Of a stretch of 64,000 bases of DNA, positions 43,095-51,389 are shown in pieces; positions within the stretch are counted from its first letter, which is position 1; every line of letters begins with the position of its first letter. A program made the position numbers and the translations under genes. Where the stretch lies: contig NZ_CP011456.1 in the NCBI RefSeq assembly GCF_001277295.1, forward strand, positions 4,716,001 to 4,780,000, given 5' to 3'. The DNA comes from Anabaena sp. WA102. GTDB taxonomy: Bacteria > Cyanobacteriota > Cyanobacteriia > Cyanobacteriales > Nostocaceae. The notes under the pieces were generated by a model. The model was not told the DNA's origin. It saw nothing but the letters and a program-made list of their open reading frames with translations, and searched no databases.

Positions 43095-43110
43095 TCATTA
43101 AGTAGGGAAT

Positions 43111-45399
43111 TTGTTGAGATTATTTTGTCACTTTAGCTATTTACAAAAATGGGATTTTTCTCACCTTTGGCAAATAAAAAACACGGTTAAAAAAATCAAC
43201 TTATTATCTGCGGAATTAGGAAAAATCATCATATCTAAGTCCGCAGTCATAAGTTTTGTTTGTATATTTGCTATATTTTTACTTCCTATTCCTACTTTTG
43301 CAGTTCCTAATGAACCTATCACTTTAACTTGGGAATTATTACAAGAACGAGTTAAAACACCAATTTTACGAGATGGTAATTTAACTGTGGATTTAAAAAA
43401 AATGGTGATTGATTTACGTCCAGAAAATGCTATTTTTCGGGATAATTTTTATCAATTACTCAGAAAAGAATTACAAAAAACTGGGGCGACAGCTTTGGGT
43501 TTAGATTTGAGTAATTCTGTAATTGAAGGTGATTTTTATGGCAGTGATTTGGGTTTACGAACTCCTCTTTATGCTCAAGGAATAGCCCAAATTTTCACAC
43601 ATACAGAACAGCAACAGTTAGAAAGTTTACGTTCAATATGTTTGCAATCTTTAGCAAGAGCTTTTCCTAATGCTAAAGATTGTAAATCTTTGTTGAACAA
43701 TCAGTCCAATAACTCTAGTAGTATTGCTGTATTTCGTGGGGCTTTAATCATGGTAGGAAGTCGTTTTAATGGGGAAGTAAAATTCCCGAATACGTTCTTT
43801 CTCCAACCTGTAAATGCTCAAGGGGCAAATTTTTTAAAACCTACTAATTGGGACGAATCCAGATTTGGTAGAACTGTGAGTTTTAGTGGGGCTATTTTTC
43901 ACGCCCTGAGTAGTTTTGAAGGTAGCATTTTCTTTGAGAAAGCCAACTTTCAAAATATTAAATTTCTAGATGCTGCTAATTTTCAAGGTGATGTATTTTG
44001 TGATGATGTAAAATTTAATCAAGGAAAATTTCAACAAGTAGTTAGGTTTAATAGTAGTTATTGGCAAGAAAAAGCTGATTTTTCTAGTGCTATTTTTAAT
44101 AATCAAGTTAATTTTAATCAGGTGAATTTTCATCAATCTTTATTAATGAAAGATGCTATTTTTAAACAAGCTCTAATTTTTAGAGAATCTGAGTTTAATG
44201 AATCTGTAGATTTGCAGAGTGCAAGTATTCTCAATCAAGCTGATTTTAGTGATGTCAAGTTTGCAGAAACCGCATTTTTAAATGTTTCTGGATTGGTTTT
44301 TAATTCTAATCAAGCAAAAATTTTAGGTAATGTTGGCGAAATTGGTAAAAAGTTGATTGTGCTAAGATTACGAGGTAATCAAAATATTTTGCGGAATTTA
44401 AGTCAAAATTTCCGGTTACAACAGCAGGTTAGTGATGCAAATCAGTTGGAATATACGAAACAACGGTTAAGATTAATTGAATTAAGTCATCAGTTGGTAG
44501 CTATCAATATTAATACTGCTGCTGTGAATAGGTTAATAAATTTAGGTTTTTCTGCAACTCAAGCGGCTGAAATTAATCAATATCGTCAAATTAAACATTT
44601 TCGGAATATTAGCGAGTTACTAGTTTTACCTGATGTGGATTTGGAAATATATAATCAGTTAAGGGAGAGAATTATTGCTACTGAACCTCTAGTTTTTAGT
44701 GGGTGGGTAGTTAAATCTTTAAATTGGTTGTTATTGAGTTTATTATTGTTATTGAGTGGTTATGGGACAAATTTTTGGTTAGTATTTGGTGTGGGTGGTG
44801 TAGTTATTTCCTGTTTTGGTGTATTATTTTGGTTAGTTGATCGTTGTCGTCGGTTGTCTCCTGTAGCAATTATTCCTAGATATTATGAAACTGTTTGTAT
44901 ATTATTGAGTTTTATTGGTTCAATATCTGGTAGTTTATTGGCAATTTTTCGGAATTCTGGTAGTCCTTGGTTAACTTTATTGTGTTTATTTATGATTATT
45001 TTTCCCCTACCGGGGATTTTATTGTGGCGACTTTATAAACAAGGGCGTTATCACGATTTAATGGATGTTTCTTATTTTCGAGAAGATGGAACATTAAGAC
45101 AGCTAAGATTATTAATTGGGAGATTACCCGTGATTCCTAGAAATCCCAGTTTTCGGGAAAGATATATGCCGCTATTATGGGATAGGCGTTGGAATTGGCT
45201 GAATTATTATGATTTTAGTTTGAATAATTTGGTAAGATTAGGATTTAATGATATTCGGTTACGTGATGAACATTTACCAGGAATTATTTCTATTTTGGCT
45301 TGGTATCAGTGGAGTTTAGGGTTACTTTACATTATTTTAGCGGGTTGGACGCTTTCGCGGACAATTCCTGGGTTAAATTTATTAATTTATCTAAAATAA
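43111..45399 (+). CDS. Pentapeptide-repeat membrane protein with helix-hairpin-helix segment
   Basis: About 762 residues from a TTG at 43111 (start uncertain; the first membrane-like segment 'AVISFVCIFAIFLLPIPTFA' at 46-65 suggests a signal peptide with a nearby start). Residues 70-140 are unassigned; 210-410 hold degenerate pentapeptide-like beta-helix units ('ANFQNIKFLDAANFQGDVF'); 455-515 resemble a ComEA-type helix-hairpin-helix ('INLGFSATQAAEINQYR'); the last 240 residues have four or five membrane segments. The combination is unusual. 16 bp after the MDR gene. Confidence 0.75.
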   Translation: MLRLFCHFSYLQKWDFSHLWQIKNTVKKINLLSAELGKIIISKSAVISFVCIFAIFLLPIPTFAVPNEPITLTWELLQERVKTPILRDGNLTVDLKKMVIDLRPENAIFRDNFYQLLRKELQKTGATALGLDLSNSVIEGDFYGSDLGLRTPLYAQGIAQIFTHTEQQQLESLRSICLQSLARAFPNAKDCKSLLNNQSNNSSSIAVFRGALIMVGSRFNGEVKFPNTFFLQPVNAQGANFLKPTNWDESRFGRTVSFSGAIFHALSSFEGSIFFEKANFQNIKFLDAANFQGDVFCDDVKFNQGKFQQVVRFNSSYWQEKADFSSAIFNNQVNFNQVNFHQSLLMKDAIFKQALIFRESEFNESVDLQSASILNQADFSDVKFAETAFLNVSGLVFNSNQAKILGNVGEIGKKLIVLRLRGNQNILRNLSQNFRLQQQVSDANQLEYTKQRLRLIELSHQLVAININTAAVNRLINLGFSATQAAEINQYRQIKHFRNISELLVLPDVDLEIYNQLRERIIATEPLVFSGWVVKSLNWLLLSLLLLLSGYGTNFWLVFGVGGVVISCFGVLFWLVDRCRRLSPVAIIPRYYETVCILLSFIGSISGSLLAIFRNSGSPWLTLLCLFMIIFPLPGILLWRLYKQGRYHDLMDVSYFREDGTLRQLRLLIGRLPVIPRNPSFRERYMPLLWDRRWNWLNYYDFSLNNLVRLGFNDIRLRDEHLPGIISILAWYQWSLGLLYIILAGWTLSRTIPGLNLLIYLK

Positions 45400-45504
45400 G
45401 TTAAATATCCCTAATTTTTTGAAAAATTCGGAGATTTTTATATTCGTGTCCTTATACCCGGATTTCTCACAAATTACAGCAAATTGTCATCAAACCCGGA
45501 ACAA

Positions 45505-45548
45505 GAACCCCACCCCCAACCCCCTCCCCGCAAGCGATGAGGGGGCTA
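45505..45548. repeat. Dispersed 'ccccaaccccctccccgcaag' repeat
   Basis: Third copy of the unit at 27570 and 38671; followed by 'gatgagggggct'. Non-coding. Confidence 0.75.
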
Positions 45549-45581
45549 AGATGTACCTTATATGATTGGAAATCGCTGTAG

Positions 45582-45849
45582 TAAGTAGGTGAACACAATA
45601 AAACCAAACTCTGTAAGTAGTGAGACAGAATTAATTACATAATGTCATTGCGTAAGCGTTGCGTTAGCAATATATAACGAAGTGGAATGAAGCAATCGCC
45701 AGGGTTGTGATTGCTTCCCTTCGCTCGCAATGACTGTAAATATTTTTGTCCAATTACTTAAAGAAACGTAAAATCCCTGAAAACTTCTTTACTCTTGCCT
45801 ATTGCCTATTGTCTTGCTATAACGACAATTTTCAACGCCAACCTGCTTA
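45582..45849. repeat. MITE-like element, family 'actaagtaggt', copy D, split by a second element
   Basis: Left end 'taagtaggtgaacacaataa', right end 'acgacaattttcaacgccaa...cctgctta'. The middle (45613-45771) is foreign. Removing it restores the order seen in the copy at 31861. No gene lies in the 530-bp gap 45400-45932. Confidence 0.85.
45613..45771. repeat. MITE-like element 'taagtagtgagacag' nested in copy D
   Basis: Imperfect terminal inverted repeats of about 36 bp: 'taagtagtgagacagaatta' (left) against 'ttaagtaattggacaaaaat' (complement of right), both reaching 'tcattgcg'. An inner hairpin 'gcaatcgcc...ttgcttccc' is present. Confidence 0.85.
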
Positions 45850-45932
45850 TCTGTGAATTTTGTGCATTTATCAAGGGACAGTTTTTAGGTAAAATTACTT
45901 GTTAGTTCAATTAATAAGAAAGTGGATAGTTT

Positions 45933-46805
45933 ATGACGATAGCTAGAATTGGAATCATTGGTGGAAGCGGGTTATATAAGATGGAAGCACTAAAAGATGT
46001 GGAGGAAATAGAGATTTCTACCCCTTTTGGTTCACCGTCGGATGCGATTATTATCGGAACTTTAGAGGAAACTCGCGTGGCATTTTTAGCGCGTCATGGT
46101 CGTAATCATACGTTGTTACCTTCTGAGTTGCCATTTCGGGCTAATATTTACGCGATGAAGCAATTGGGTGTAGAATACTTAATCTCTGCGAGCGCTGTGG
46201 GTTCTTTGAAGGCTGAAGCTAAACCCCTAGATATGGTAATTCCTGATCAGTTTATTGATCGAACCAAGAATAGTATTTCTACCTTCTTTGGTGAGGGAAT
46301 TGTGGCGCATATTGCCTTTGGTGAGCCGATTTGCCAGAATTTGGCTGGGATTTTGGGGGAGGCGATCGCTTCTTTAAATTTACCAGATGTTACGTTACAT
46401 GATGGTGGTACTTACGTATGTATGGAAGGACCGGCTTTTTCCACTAAGGCTGAATCTCATCTCTATCGGAGTTGGGATGCTACGGTAATCGGGATGACAA
46501 ATTTACCCGAAGCAAAGTTAGCCAGGGAAGCGGAAATCGCTTATGCAACCTTGGCGCTGGTGACGGATTATGATTCTTGGCATCCCGATCATGATAGCGT
46601 GACGGTGGAAATGGTGATTGGGAATTTACACAAGAATGCGGCGAATGCACAAAAGGTAATTCAAGAAACTGTGAAGCGGTTAAGTGCAAATCCCCCTGCT
46701 AGTGAGGCGCATTCGGCTTTAAAGTATGCGATTTTGACGAATTTAGCAAATGCACCAGCAGCAACGAAGGAGAAGCTGGCTTTGTTGTTGGAGAAGTATT
46801 TGTAA
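45933..46805 (+). CDS. mtnP: S-methyl-5'-thioadenosine phosphorylase
   Basis: 290 residues, standard length. 'IGIIGGSGLYKMEALKDVEE', 'ARHGRNHTLLPSELPFRANI', 'DQFIDRT', 'TYVCMEGPAFSTKAESHLYR' and 'VIGMTNLPEAKLAREAEIAY' are the phosphate, base and methionine-pocket motifs. Splits methylthioadenosine to adenine and methylthioribose-1-P in methionine salvage and polyamine metabolism. Cytosolic, single gene. Confidence 0.97.
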   Translation: MTIARIGIIGGSGLYKMEALKDVEEIEISTPFGSPSDAIIIGTLEETRVAFLARHGRNHTLLPSELPFRANIYAMKQLGVEYLISASAVGSLKAEAKPLDMVIPDQFIDRTKNSISTFFGEGIVAHIAFGEPICQNLAGILGEAIASLNLPDVTLHDGGTYVCMEGPAFSTKAESHLYRSWDATVIGMTNLPEAKLAREAEIAYATLALVTDYDSWHPDHDSVTVEMVIGNLHKNAANAQKVIQETVKRLSANPPASEAHSALKYAILTNLANAPAATKEKLALLLEKYL

Positions 46806-46938
46806 GGGAATAGGGGATTGGGGATGAGGGTAAAAATAAAATGCAGCTTTTATTCATCAAAATCTATTTCTTGTGGGCATGATGTAAGCGATGTCCAGCT
46901 ACCCAAAAAATCGGTCTGTCTTGGATGGATAATGCTCC

Positions 46939-47100
46939 TCAAATAGATTCTGCTCTACCATTGGTTTGTAAACCAAATATTGTTCCCCGGTCATAGACTA
47001 AGTTAAATTCAACGTAACGACCTCTACGGTATAATTGGAATTGACGCTGGCGATCGCATTCTCCATAACTCCAGAAAAGCGATACATCAATCTTAACATT
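46939..47100 (-). pseudogene. hemF: hemF (coproporphyrinogen III oxidase) remnant
   Basis: The minus strand reads 'LYRRGRYVEFNLVYDRGTIF' and 'GLQTNGRAESI', the highly conserved C-terminal block of aerobic coproporphyrinogen oxidase, then a stop at 46939-46941 where the family continues 'LMSLPP'. No start and no N-terminus. A functional hemF must be elsewhere if aerobic haem/chlorophyll synthesis uses it. Confidence 0.85.
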
Positions 47101-47174
47101 TTCCTGATTTGGTCAGAATCAGGATTTCCAGGATTAAAGGATTTATAGGATGGAGATTGACATTTTTTTAATCA

Positions 47175-47687
47175 TTAATCCCACCAATAAGTAATAACTA
47201 CAGCATCTCGCTGTTGCCAAAGCGACTCACCTTCCAAACCTGCTTCCAATCTCATTCGTAACTGTCGCCTAAGTCGCAAACCATACTCTTCATTATTACC
47301 ATCAGTAATATCCACTGAATCTGCACGCCACTTTTTACCCAAATCCAAAAGCTGAGACACGATACTATCTCGGTTTTCTGTCAAAATGTAGAGGGTATCC
47401 CCAGGATAAGCTACAAAGTGGATTATACTCGATTCTGGCATCGGGCGATAATTTGCCATTGCCAATAAAGTATCTACCAAACCACCAAAACTTAAACCAT
47501 TTTCATCTGGTGCAAAAATTGGTTTCGTAAACAGAAAACTTGCCCATAGATGAGAATGTTGGCTAAGATCCCTAACAACCTCCTCCCCATTAAACTCATT
47601 AAAGCGACGTTGCCACACCAAAGCTGCAAAAAGTTCCTGGGGACTGTATTGTTGAGCTAGGGTTTGAATATTAGCTAAGTTCAACAT
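47175..47687 (-). CDS. Conserved hypothetical protein (170 aa)
   Basis: 170 residues, no signal peptide or membrane segment. Recurrent features: 'SPQELFAALVWQRRFNEFNG', 'GLVDTLLAMANYRPMP', 'YPGDTLYILTEN' and a Trp/Arg-rich end 'GESLWQQRDAVVITYWWD'. I do not recognise the family with confidence; it looks like a cyanobacteria-specific cytosolic protein. ATG start with normal codon use, so expressed gene is likely. Confidence 0.75.
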   Translation of the reverse strand: MLNLANIQTLAQQYSPQELFAALVWQRRFNEFNGEEVVRDLSQHSHLWASFLFTKPIFAPDENGLSFGGLVDTLLAMANYRPMPESSIIHFVAYPGDTLYILTENRDSIVSQLLDLGKKWRADSVDITDGNNEEYGLRLRRQLRMRLEAGLEGESLWQQRDAVVITYWWD

Positions 47688-47711
47688 AGAGAATTAATAA
47701 CAGTTTGATTA

Positions 47712-47745
47712 AGTAGGTTGGCGTTAAAAATTGTCGTTATGACAA
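47712..47745. repeat. Fragment of the 'actaagtaggt' element
   Basis: 'taagtaggttggcgttaaaaattgtcgtt' only; followed by the 'agatccccgacttctt' hairpin at 47773-47804. Confidence 0.7.
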
Positions 47746-47772
47746 GGGAATTATCACGAAAGGTAAAAGCAA

Positions 47773-47804
47773 AGATCCCCGACTTCTTAAAGAAGTCCGG
47801 GATC
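47773..47804. terminator. Hairpin after the Uma2 gene ('agatccccgacttctt' family)
   Basis: 'agatccccgacttctt' pairs with 'aagaagtc(c)gggatct', 10 bp after the Uma2 stop on the minus strand. Same hairpin as after hoxH (25237-25269); one mismatch here. Confidence 0.55.
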
Positions 47805-47814
47805 TGAATAAAAG

Positions 47815-48546
47815 TTAGTCAGAAATGCCAGCATCTCGAAGGCGTTTTTCTAACTCTTCCAAACGTTTTAAGGCAGTTTCTTTAGCAAGTCGTTCTTGTT
47901 GCACTAACTCAGAACCCCAAAGTAGCAAATTACCATCTTGATCCCACCAGCGTAACCAATAACCTTGACGGTTTTCGCGTTTTCCTTGCCAAACACCAAT
48001 AAATAATTCCATTTCAGTTAACCAGTAACGGTTATTTTCATCTGAGGAACGCAATTTATAGTGTCCATGTTCATGCAAGTGATATATTTCTAATTCACCA
48101 ATATCTGGTTGAAAAATGATGTAGTTAGGAACTTGTAAAACTTGTTCATAATAAAACCATTTTCCAGGAGGATAGGTGTGTTTATTAGAATATTCACTAC
48201 CATCTGGATCAGAAAGAAATTCCATTACCACCGCAGGAATTTGTCCCTGTTTGTGGGGGGTGTAACTGCGTTGGATTTGTTCTCTAGGCACTGTAATTTG
48301 CGGCACGTAAGCCCAGTCAGGGGCTTTGATGACAAATTTGCCATTAACTGTGGCGCAGATGCCGTAATTGGTGGTAGCAAGGGCAGTTTCTGGAAGTTTG
48401 CCAGCAAGTTCTAGGCTTTCCGTGAGTGCTGCTGCCAGACTGGGTTGATTGACATTATCCACAGGTTCATCGTCTAAAACGAAGTCTTCGGGTAAGAGTT
48501 CCCAAGTGATTTTGGTGGTCGAAGCACTTACAACCATAGGAAACAT
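47815..48546 (-). CDS. Uma2 family endonuclease with coiled-coil tail
   Basis: 243 residues. Uma2-like core ('PEDFVLDDEPVDN', 'VVMEFLSDPDGSEYSNKHTY', 'YYEQVLQVPNYIIFQPDIGE') and a C-terminal heptad-like helix 'ETALKRLEELEKRLRDAGIS' that can dimerise. PD-(D/E)XK fold assumed from the family. Unlike the copy at 3756 it lacks the '(R)GE.I.MSP' N-terminal motif and belongs to the longer subfamily. Function unknown. Confidence 0.88.
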   Translation of the reverse strand: MFPMVVSASTTKITWELLPEDFVLDDEPVDNVNQPSLAAALTESLELAGKLPETALATTNYGICATVNGKFVIKAPDWAYVPQITVPREQIQRSYTPHKQGQIPAVVMEFLSDPDGSEYSNKHTYPPGKWFYYEQVLQVPNYIIFQPDIGELEIYHLHEHGHYKLRSSDENNRYWLTEMELFIGVWQGKRENRQGYWLRWWDQDGNLLLWGSELVQQERLAKETALKRLEELEKRLRDAGISD

Positions 48547-48760
48547 AAATAATAGATTAAATTTTAGTATAGCTTGTGATGGATATGACTGGGAATTTTA
48601 GATTTTAGATTTTAGATTAAAACAATTAGGCAATTCCAAATCCAAAATCAAGTGACAATTAACGAAGTTTAGATATTTGCATTTCTAAAGTAAGGATTCA
48701 GGCTACAGAAAACTTGATATAGCAGAGAAGATAAAAGAAAAATATTCTTTATTCTAAACT

Positions 48761-48800
48761 CCTGAATGGGCGCAGGCCCTGCGCCCCTACATCCTGACTT
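48761..48800. repeat. Dispersed GGGCGC-palindrome repeat
   Basis: 'gggcgcaggccctgcgccc' core at 48768-48786 flanked by 'ctcctgaat' and 'ctacatcctgact', nearly the same as the copy inserted in cobN. Confidence 0.85.
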
Positions 48801-48804
48801 TCTA

Positions 48805-48957
48805 AGAGGTTGTTTGAAAACTTTTTCGTGTGGTATCTGACACCCGCAGATCCCCCTAAATCCCCCTTGAAAAGGGGGACTTTGAGGAATTTAGCCCCCT
48901 TTTGTAAGGGGGGTTGGGGGGATCTCGATTAATTCTGATACTTTTCAAACATCCTCT
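48805..48957. repeat. MITE-like element, family 'agaggatgtttgaaaa', copy 2 (inverted)
   Basis: Ends 'agaggttgtttgaaaa' and 'ttttcaaacatcctct'. It abuts the caspase gene; the stop codon of that gene (48956-48958) lies at the element border. Confidence 0.9.
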
Positions 48958-51085
48958 AAACAACTTGAAAACTAAAGTTCAAACTCGCCCAATTATTAAC
49001 AGCCAAAATATAGGCATCATTGGTAGTAATATTAATATCAGTTTTCACTTTACTAGCATTATGTAAATCTTGTAATATAGCTTGGGCAACTTCCAAAGGA
49101 TTGACTACAGGACTAATAGCCTGTTGATCTGTGGTAGAATATTTGGTAGTAGCCAATGCCGCGAGAGTTTCCTGAAACGGTGCGGTACTCAGAATAATTT
49201 GGTGTTCACAAAAAGTATAACGTGTGGGTAATAACCAACCAGAGACAGATTGATTATCTGGTATTTTCATAGTTTGACCTGGAGGAATGAGAATTTCTAT
49301 TAGTTGGGGTTTAGTGGGAGGAATTTCTGTTTCTGGAAAAACTTCCCAAGGATAAAAAGCAAAGGCATTTTGATTATTATTTAAACCCACTAAAATTAAG
49401 TATATAGGGCGATCGCTCAAATTTTCAACCTTATATTGCAAGCGACTACCCAGAGGAATTGTCGGCATAGCAGTTCCCTCATAGTCAGGTGGTTGCAAAA
49501 TCTTATCCTGACTAGCAGTTCCCAAAGTGTCCCGCACCATAAACACGCGGGGGACAACACTATTAACAACCTCTAAAGTCGCCCTCACAGGTAAACGGGA
49601 AGAACCTTGATTTTCTGTCAACTGCCACAACTTTGATGCCAACAAAGTCGAAAATTGCGGTGTTAATCGCTGTACTGCCACCTTCACCGCTTCCCCAACT
49701 TCCCCGATAGTATTAATAATTGGTTCACCACCCAGGTAAAAAAGACCATAACGGCTAGGAACTTGGGCAACTTTACCAAATACATAATCAGCGGTTTCTT
49801 GTGTGGTAATAATATTAGCAATTCGGCTAATTCCTGAAAAAACGCTAGTAGCATCTACCACTTCAATTCTTTCCAAATGCTCATCTAACGCCACATTCAC
49901 AAAAATATTACGGGGTAATATGCGTATACTTTCTTGGACTATTTGCCCAACTTGGGGGAGATTGGTAATCTCCCTATTTGTTAATTGAGCTTTAGCTACT
50001 AACCCACTTCGTGATTTAATAGTTAACTCTGCCCCTGTCTGCAAAATTAACCGAGAATTTACGCCATAATTAGTGAGAACGTGGAGAGGTAATCCCCCCA
50101 ACCATAATTTGAATATTTTGCCATCTTCTTCTACGGATTGAATCACACCAATACTTCTCAAGTTATCAATCGGAAAATAATCAATAATTAAAGCATTTTG
50201 AAATTTTTTTGACTCATTTAATAGACTTGGTTGTTGTTTTCCACCCAACTGATACATGGAAGTAGCAACACCAGAAAGAAAAACCGAAATTGTTTTAGCT
50301 GGGGTAGTTTCCCACAAATATTGAGTTAAAGCATAAGTTAATAATCCCACAGTACCATTAGAGAAAATAAATTCTCCTGCCTGTTGATTTGGTGCTGCGG
50401 TAGCGTTGATAATTAGAGGATGATAATTAGCTAATTGCCGATTTTTCAGTTGGGATAAAAACTCTAATTCTTGTATTTGTAAAATTGCTGCTGATGATTC
50501 TGGTCGGGTCCGCACTCGTAAACCATTGGGTTTTAATTTAGGAGCATGATTGTAACTGGTATCTAATATTGCCGTAACTTGATTTGTAGGGAGCGATCGC
50601 AATAATAATAACAGAGTTTCTATCAATAAATAGTTTCTCGATTTTGTGCCTAATAAATTATTCTCATCAACAGGAACTATGGCATTTGCTAATATTCCCG
50701 TCCCCAAATTAACACAAGTCCCATAGCCAGAAAAATGGAAAATCACCACATCTCCAGATTTCGCTTGCTTACCCAAATGATCTAAAAAAGCCGCTTTAAT
50801 AAAATCTTTACTAGCTTGTTCATCAGTTAAAGTTAGAATATCCGCTGCGGCAAAACCACAACGATTAATTAACAGTTCTGTTTGCAATTCCACATCAGTT
50901 ATACAACCCCCCAGGGCAGGACTTTGTGGATATTGATTAATGCCTATTAATAATGCTAACTTCCGCTGGTGAGATTGTGCTAAAGCTTGGTAATAGGGAT
51001 TTCCCAAACTCAACCACTCAGTCTCAGCTAACCCCAATGCTGCTAGTAAGCCGCTAATTTGTTGTAAAAACCTACGCCGTTTCAT
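48956..51085 (-). CDS. Pseudo-orthocaspase (peptidase C14-like, DUF4384 C-terminus) with Tat-like signal
   Basis: About 709 residues from ATG 51085 (a TTG 3 codons upstream is less likely). 'MKRRRFLQQISGLLAALGLA' is a twin-arginine signal, so the protein is exported or membrane-bound. Caspase p20 domain about 40-290: 'RKLALLIGINQYPQ'. The catalytic His of 'FSGHG' is Tyr121 ('FHFSGYGT') and the catalytic Cys of 'DCC/DSC' is Ser177 ('LDTSYNH'). It is therefore a YS-type pseudo-enzyme, a class described in cyanobacteria. C-terminal half holds a DUF4384-like domain ('YFPIDN..', 'IYLILVGLNNNQ'). The TAG stop lies at the MITE border. Confidence 0.9.
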   Translation of the reverse strand: MKRRRFLQQISGLLAALGLAETEWLSLGNPYYQALAQSHQRKLALLIGINQYPQSPALGGCITDVELQTELLINRCGFAAADILTLTDEQASKDFIKAAFLDHLGKQAKSGDVVIFHFSGYGTCVNLGTGILANAIVPVDENNLLGTKSRNYLLIETLLLLLRSLPTNQVTAILDTSYNHAPKLKPNGLRVRTRPESSAAILQIQELEFLSQLKNRQLANYHPLIINATAAPNQQAGEFIFSNGTVGLLTYALTQYLWETTPAKTISVFLSGVATSMYQLGGKQQPSLLNESKKFQNALIIDYFPIDNLRSIGVIQSVEEDGKIFKLWLGGLPLHVLTNYGVNSRLILQTGAELTIKSRSGLVAKAQLTNREITNLPQVGQIVQESIRILPRNIFVNVALDEHLERIEVVDATSVFSGISRIANIITTQETADYVFGKVAQVPSRYGLFYLGGEPIINTIGEVGEAVKVAVQRLTPQFSTLLASKLWQLTENQGSSRLPVRATLEVVNSVVPRVFMVRDTLGTASQDKILQPPDYEGTAMPTIPLGSRLQYKVENLSDRPIYLILVGLNNNQNAFAFYPWEVFPETEIPPTKPQLIEILIPPGQTMKIPDNQSVSGWLLPTRYTFCEHQIILSTAPFQETLAALATTKYSTTDQQAISPVVNPLEVAQAILQDLHNASKVKTDINITTNDAYILAVNNWASLNFSFQVV

Positions 51086-51099
51086 AATTAGCAATCAGA

Positions 51100-51200
51100 C
51101 TCCAGCCCGTTAGCTTATAGCGTGAATTACTCCGCCTTAAGACGGACGGAGCTTCCCAATTCATCGGGAGTAGCCTCTATAACTTCGTAGTTCTATTGGA
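51100..51200. mobile_element. Possible IS200/IS605-type end remnant
   Basis: The 300-bp gap 51086-51389 has hairpins 'tccgccttaagacggacgga' and 'cttccca...catcgggag' and a later 'ggattagtcatcc' stretch. Such paired hairpins occur at ends of IS605-like elements, and the complement strand has a short 'ELGSSVRL'-like reading, but no tnpA or tnpB remains. Weak call. Confidence 0.25.
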
Positions 51201-51389
51201 CTTACATTCCCTCCAAGGGCAGGAGTCCTGATCCCCAAGACCCAAATCTTTTGCTTGCGACATATGCCTATTAGCTTGGTTTTCGCTTATGGCATTGATG
51301 GTCAAGATACTCAATATCTTACCAGAAGATCCTGGGGATTAGTCATCCATCCACACTTTATTTTTACAAGTAAAGTTTTTGATCTGAAT

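Noticed and set aside
51086..51389. Intact IS605 element
   Set aside because: Only hairpins and a weak tail-like reading remain; no transposase or TnpB, kept only as a low-confidence remnant.
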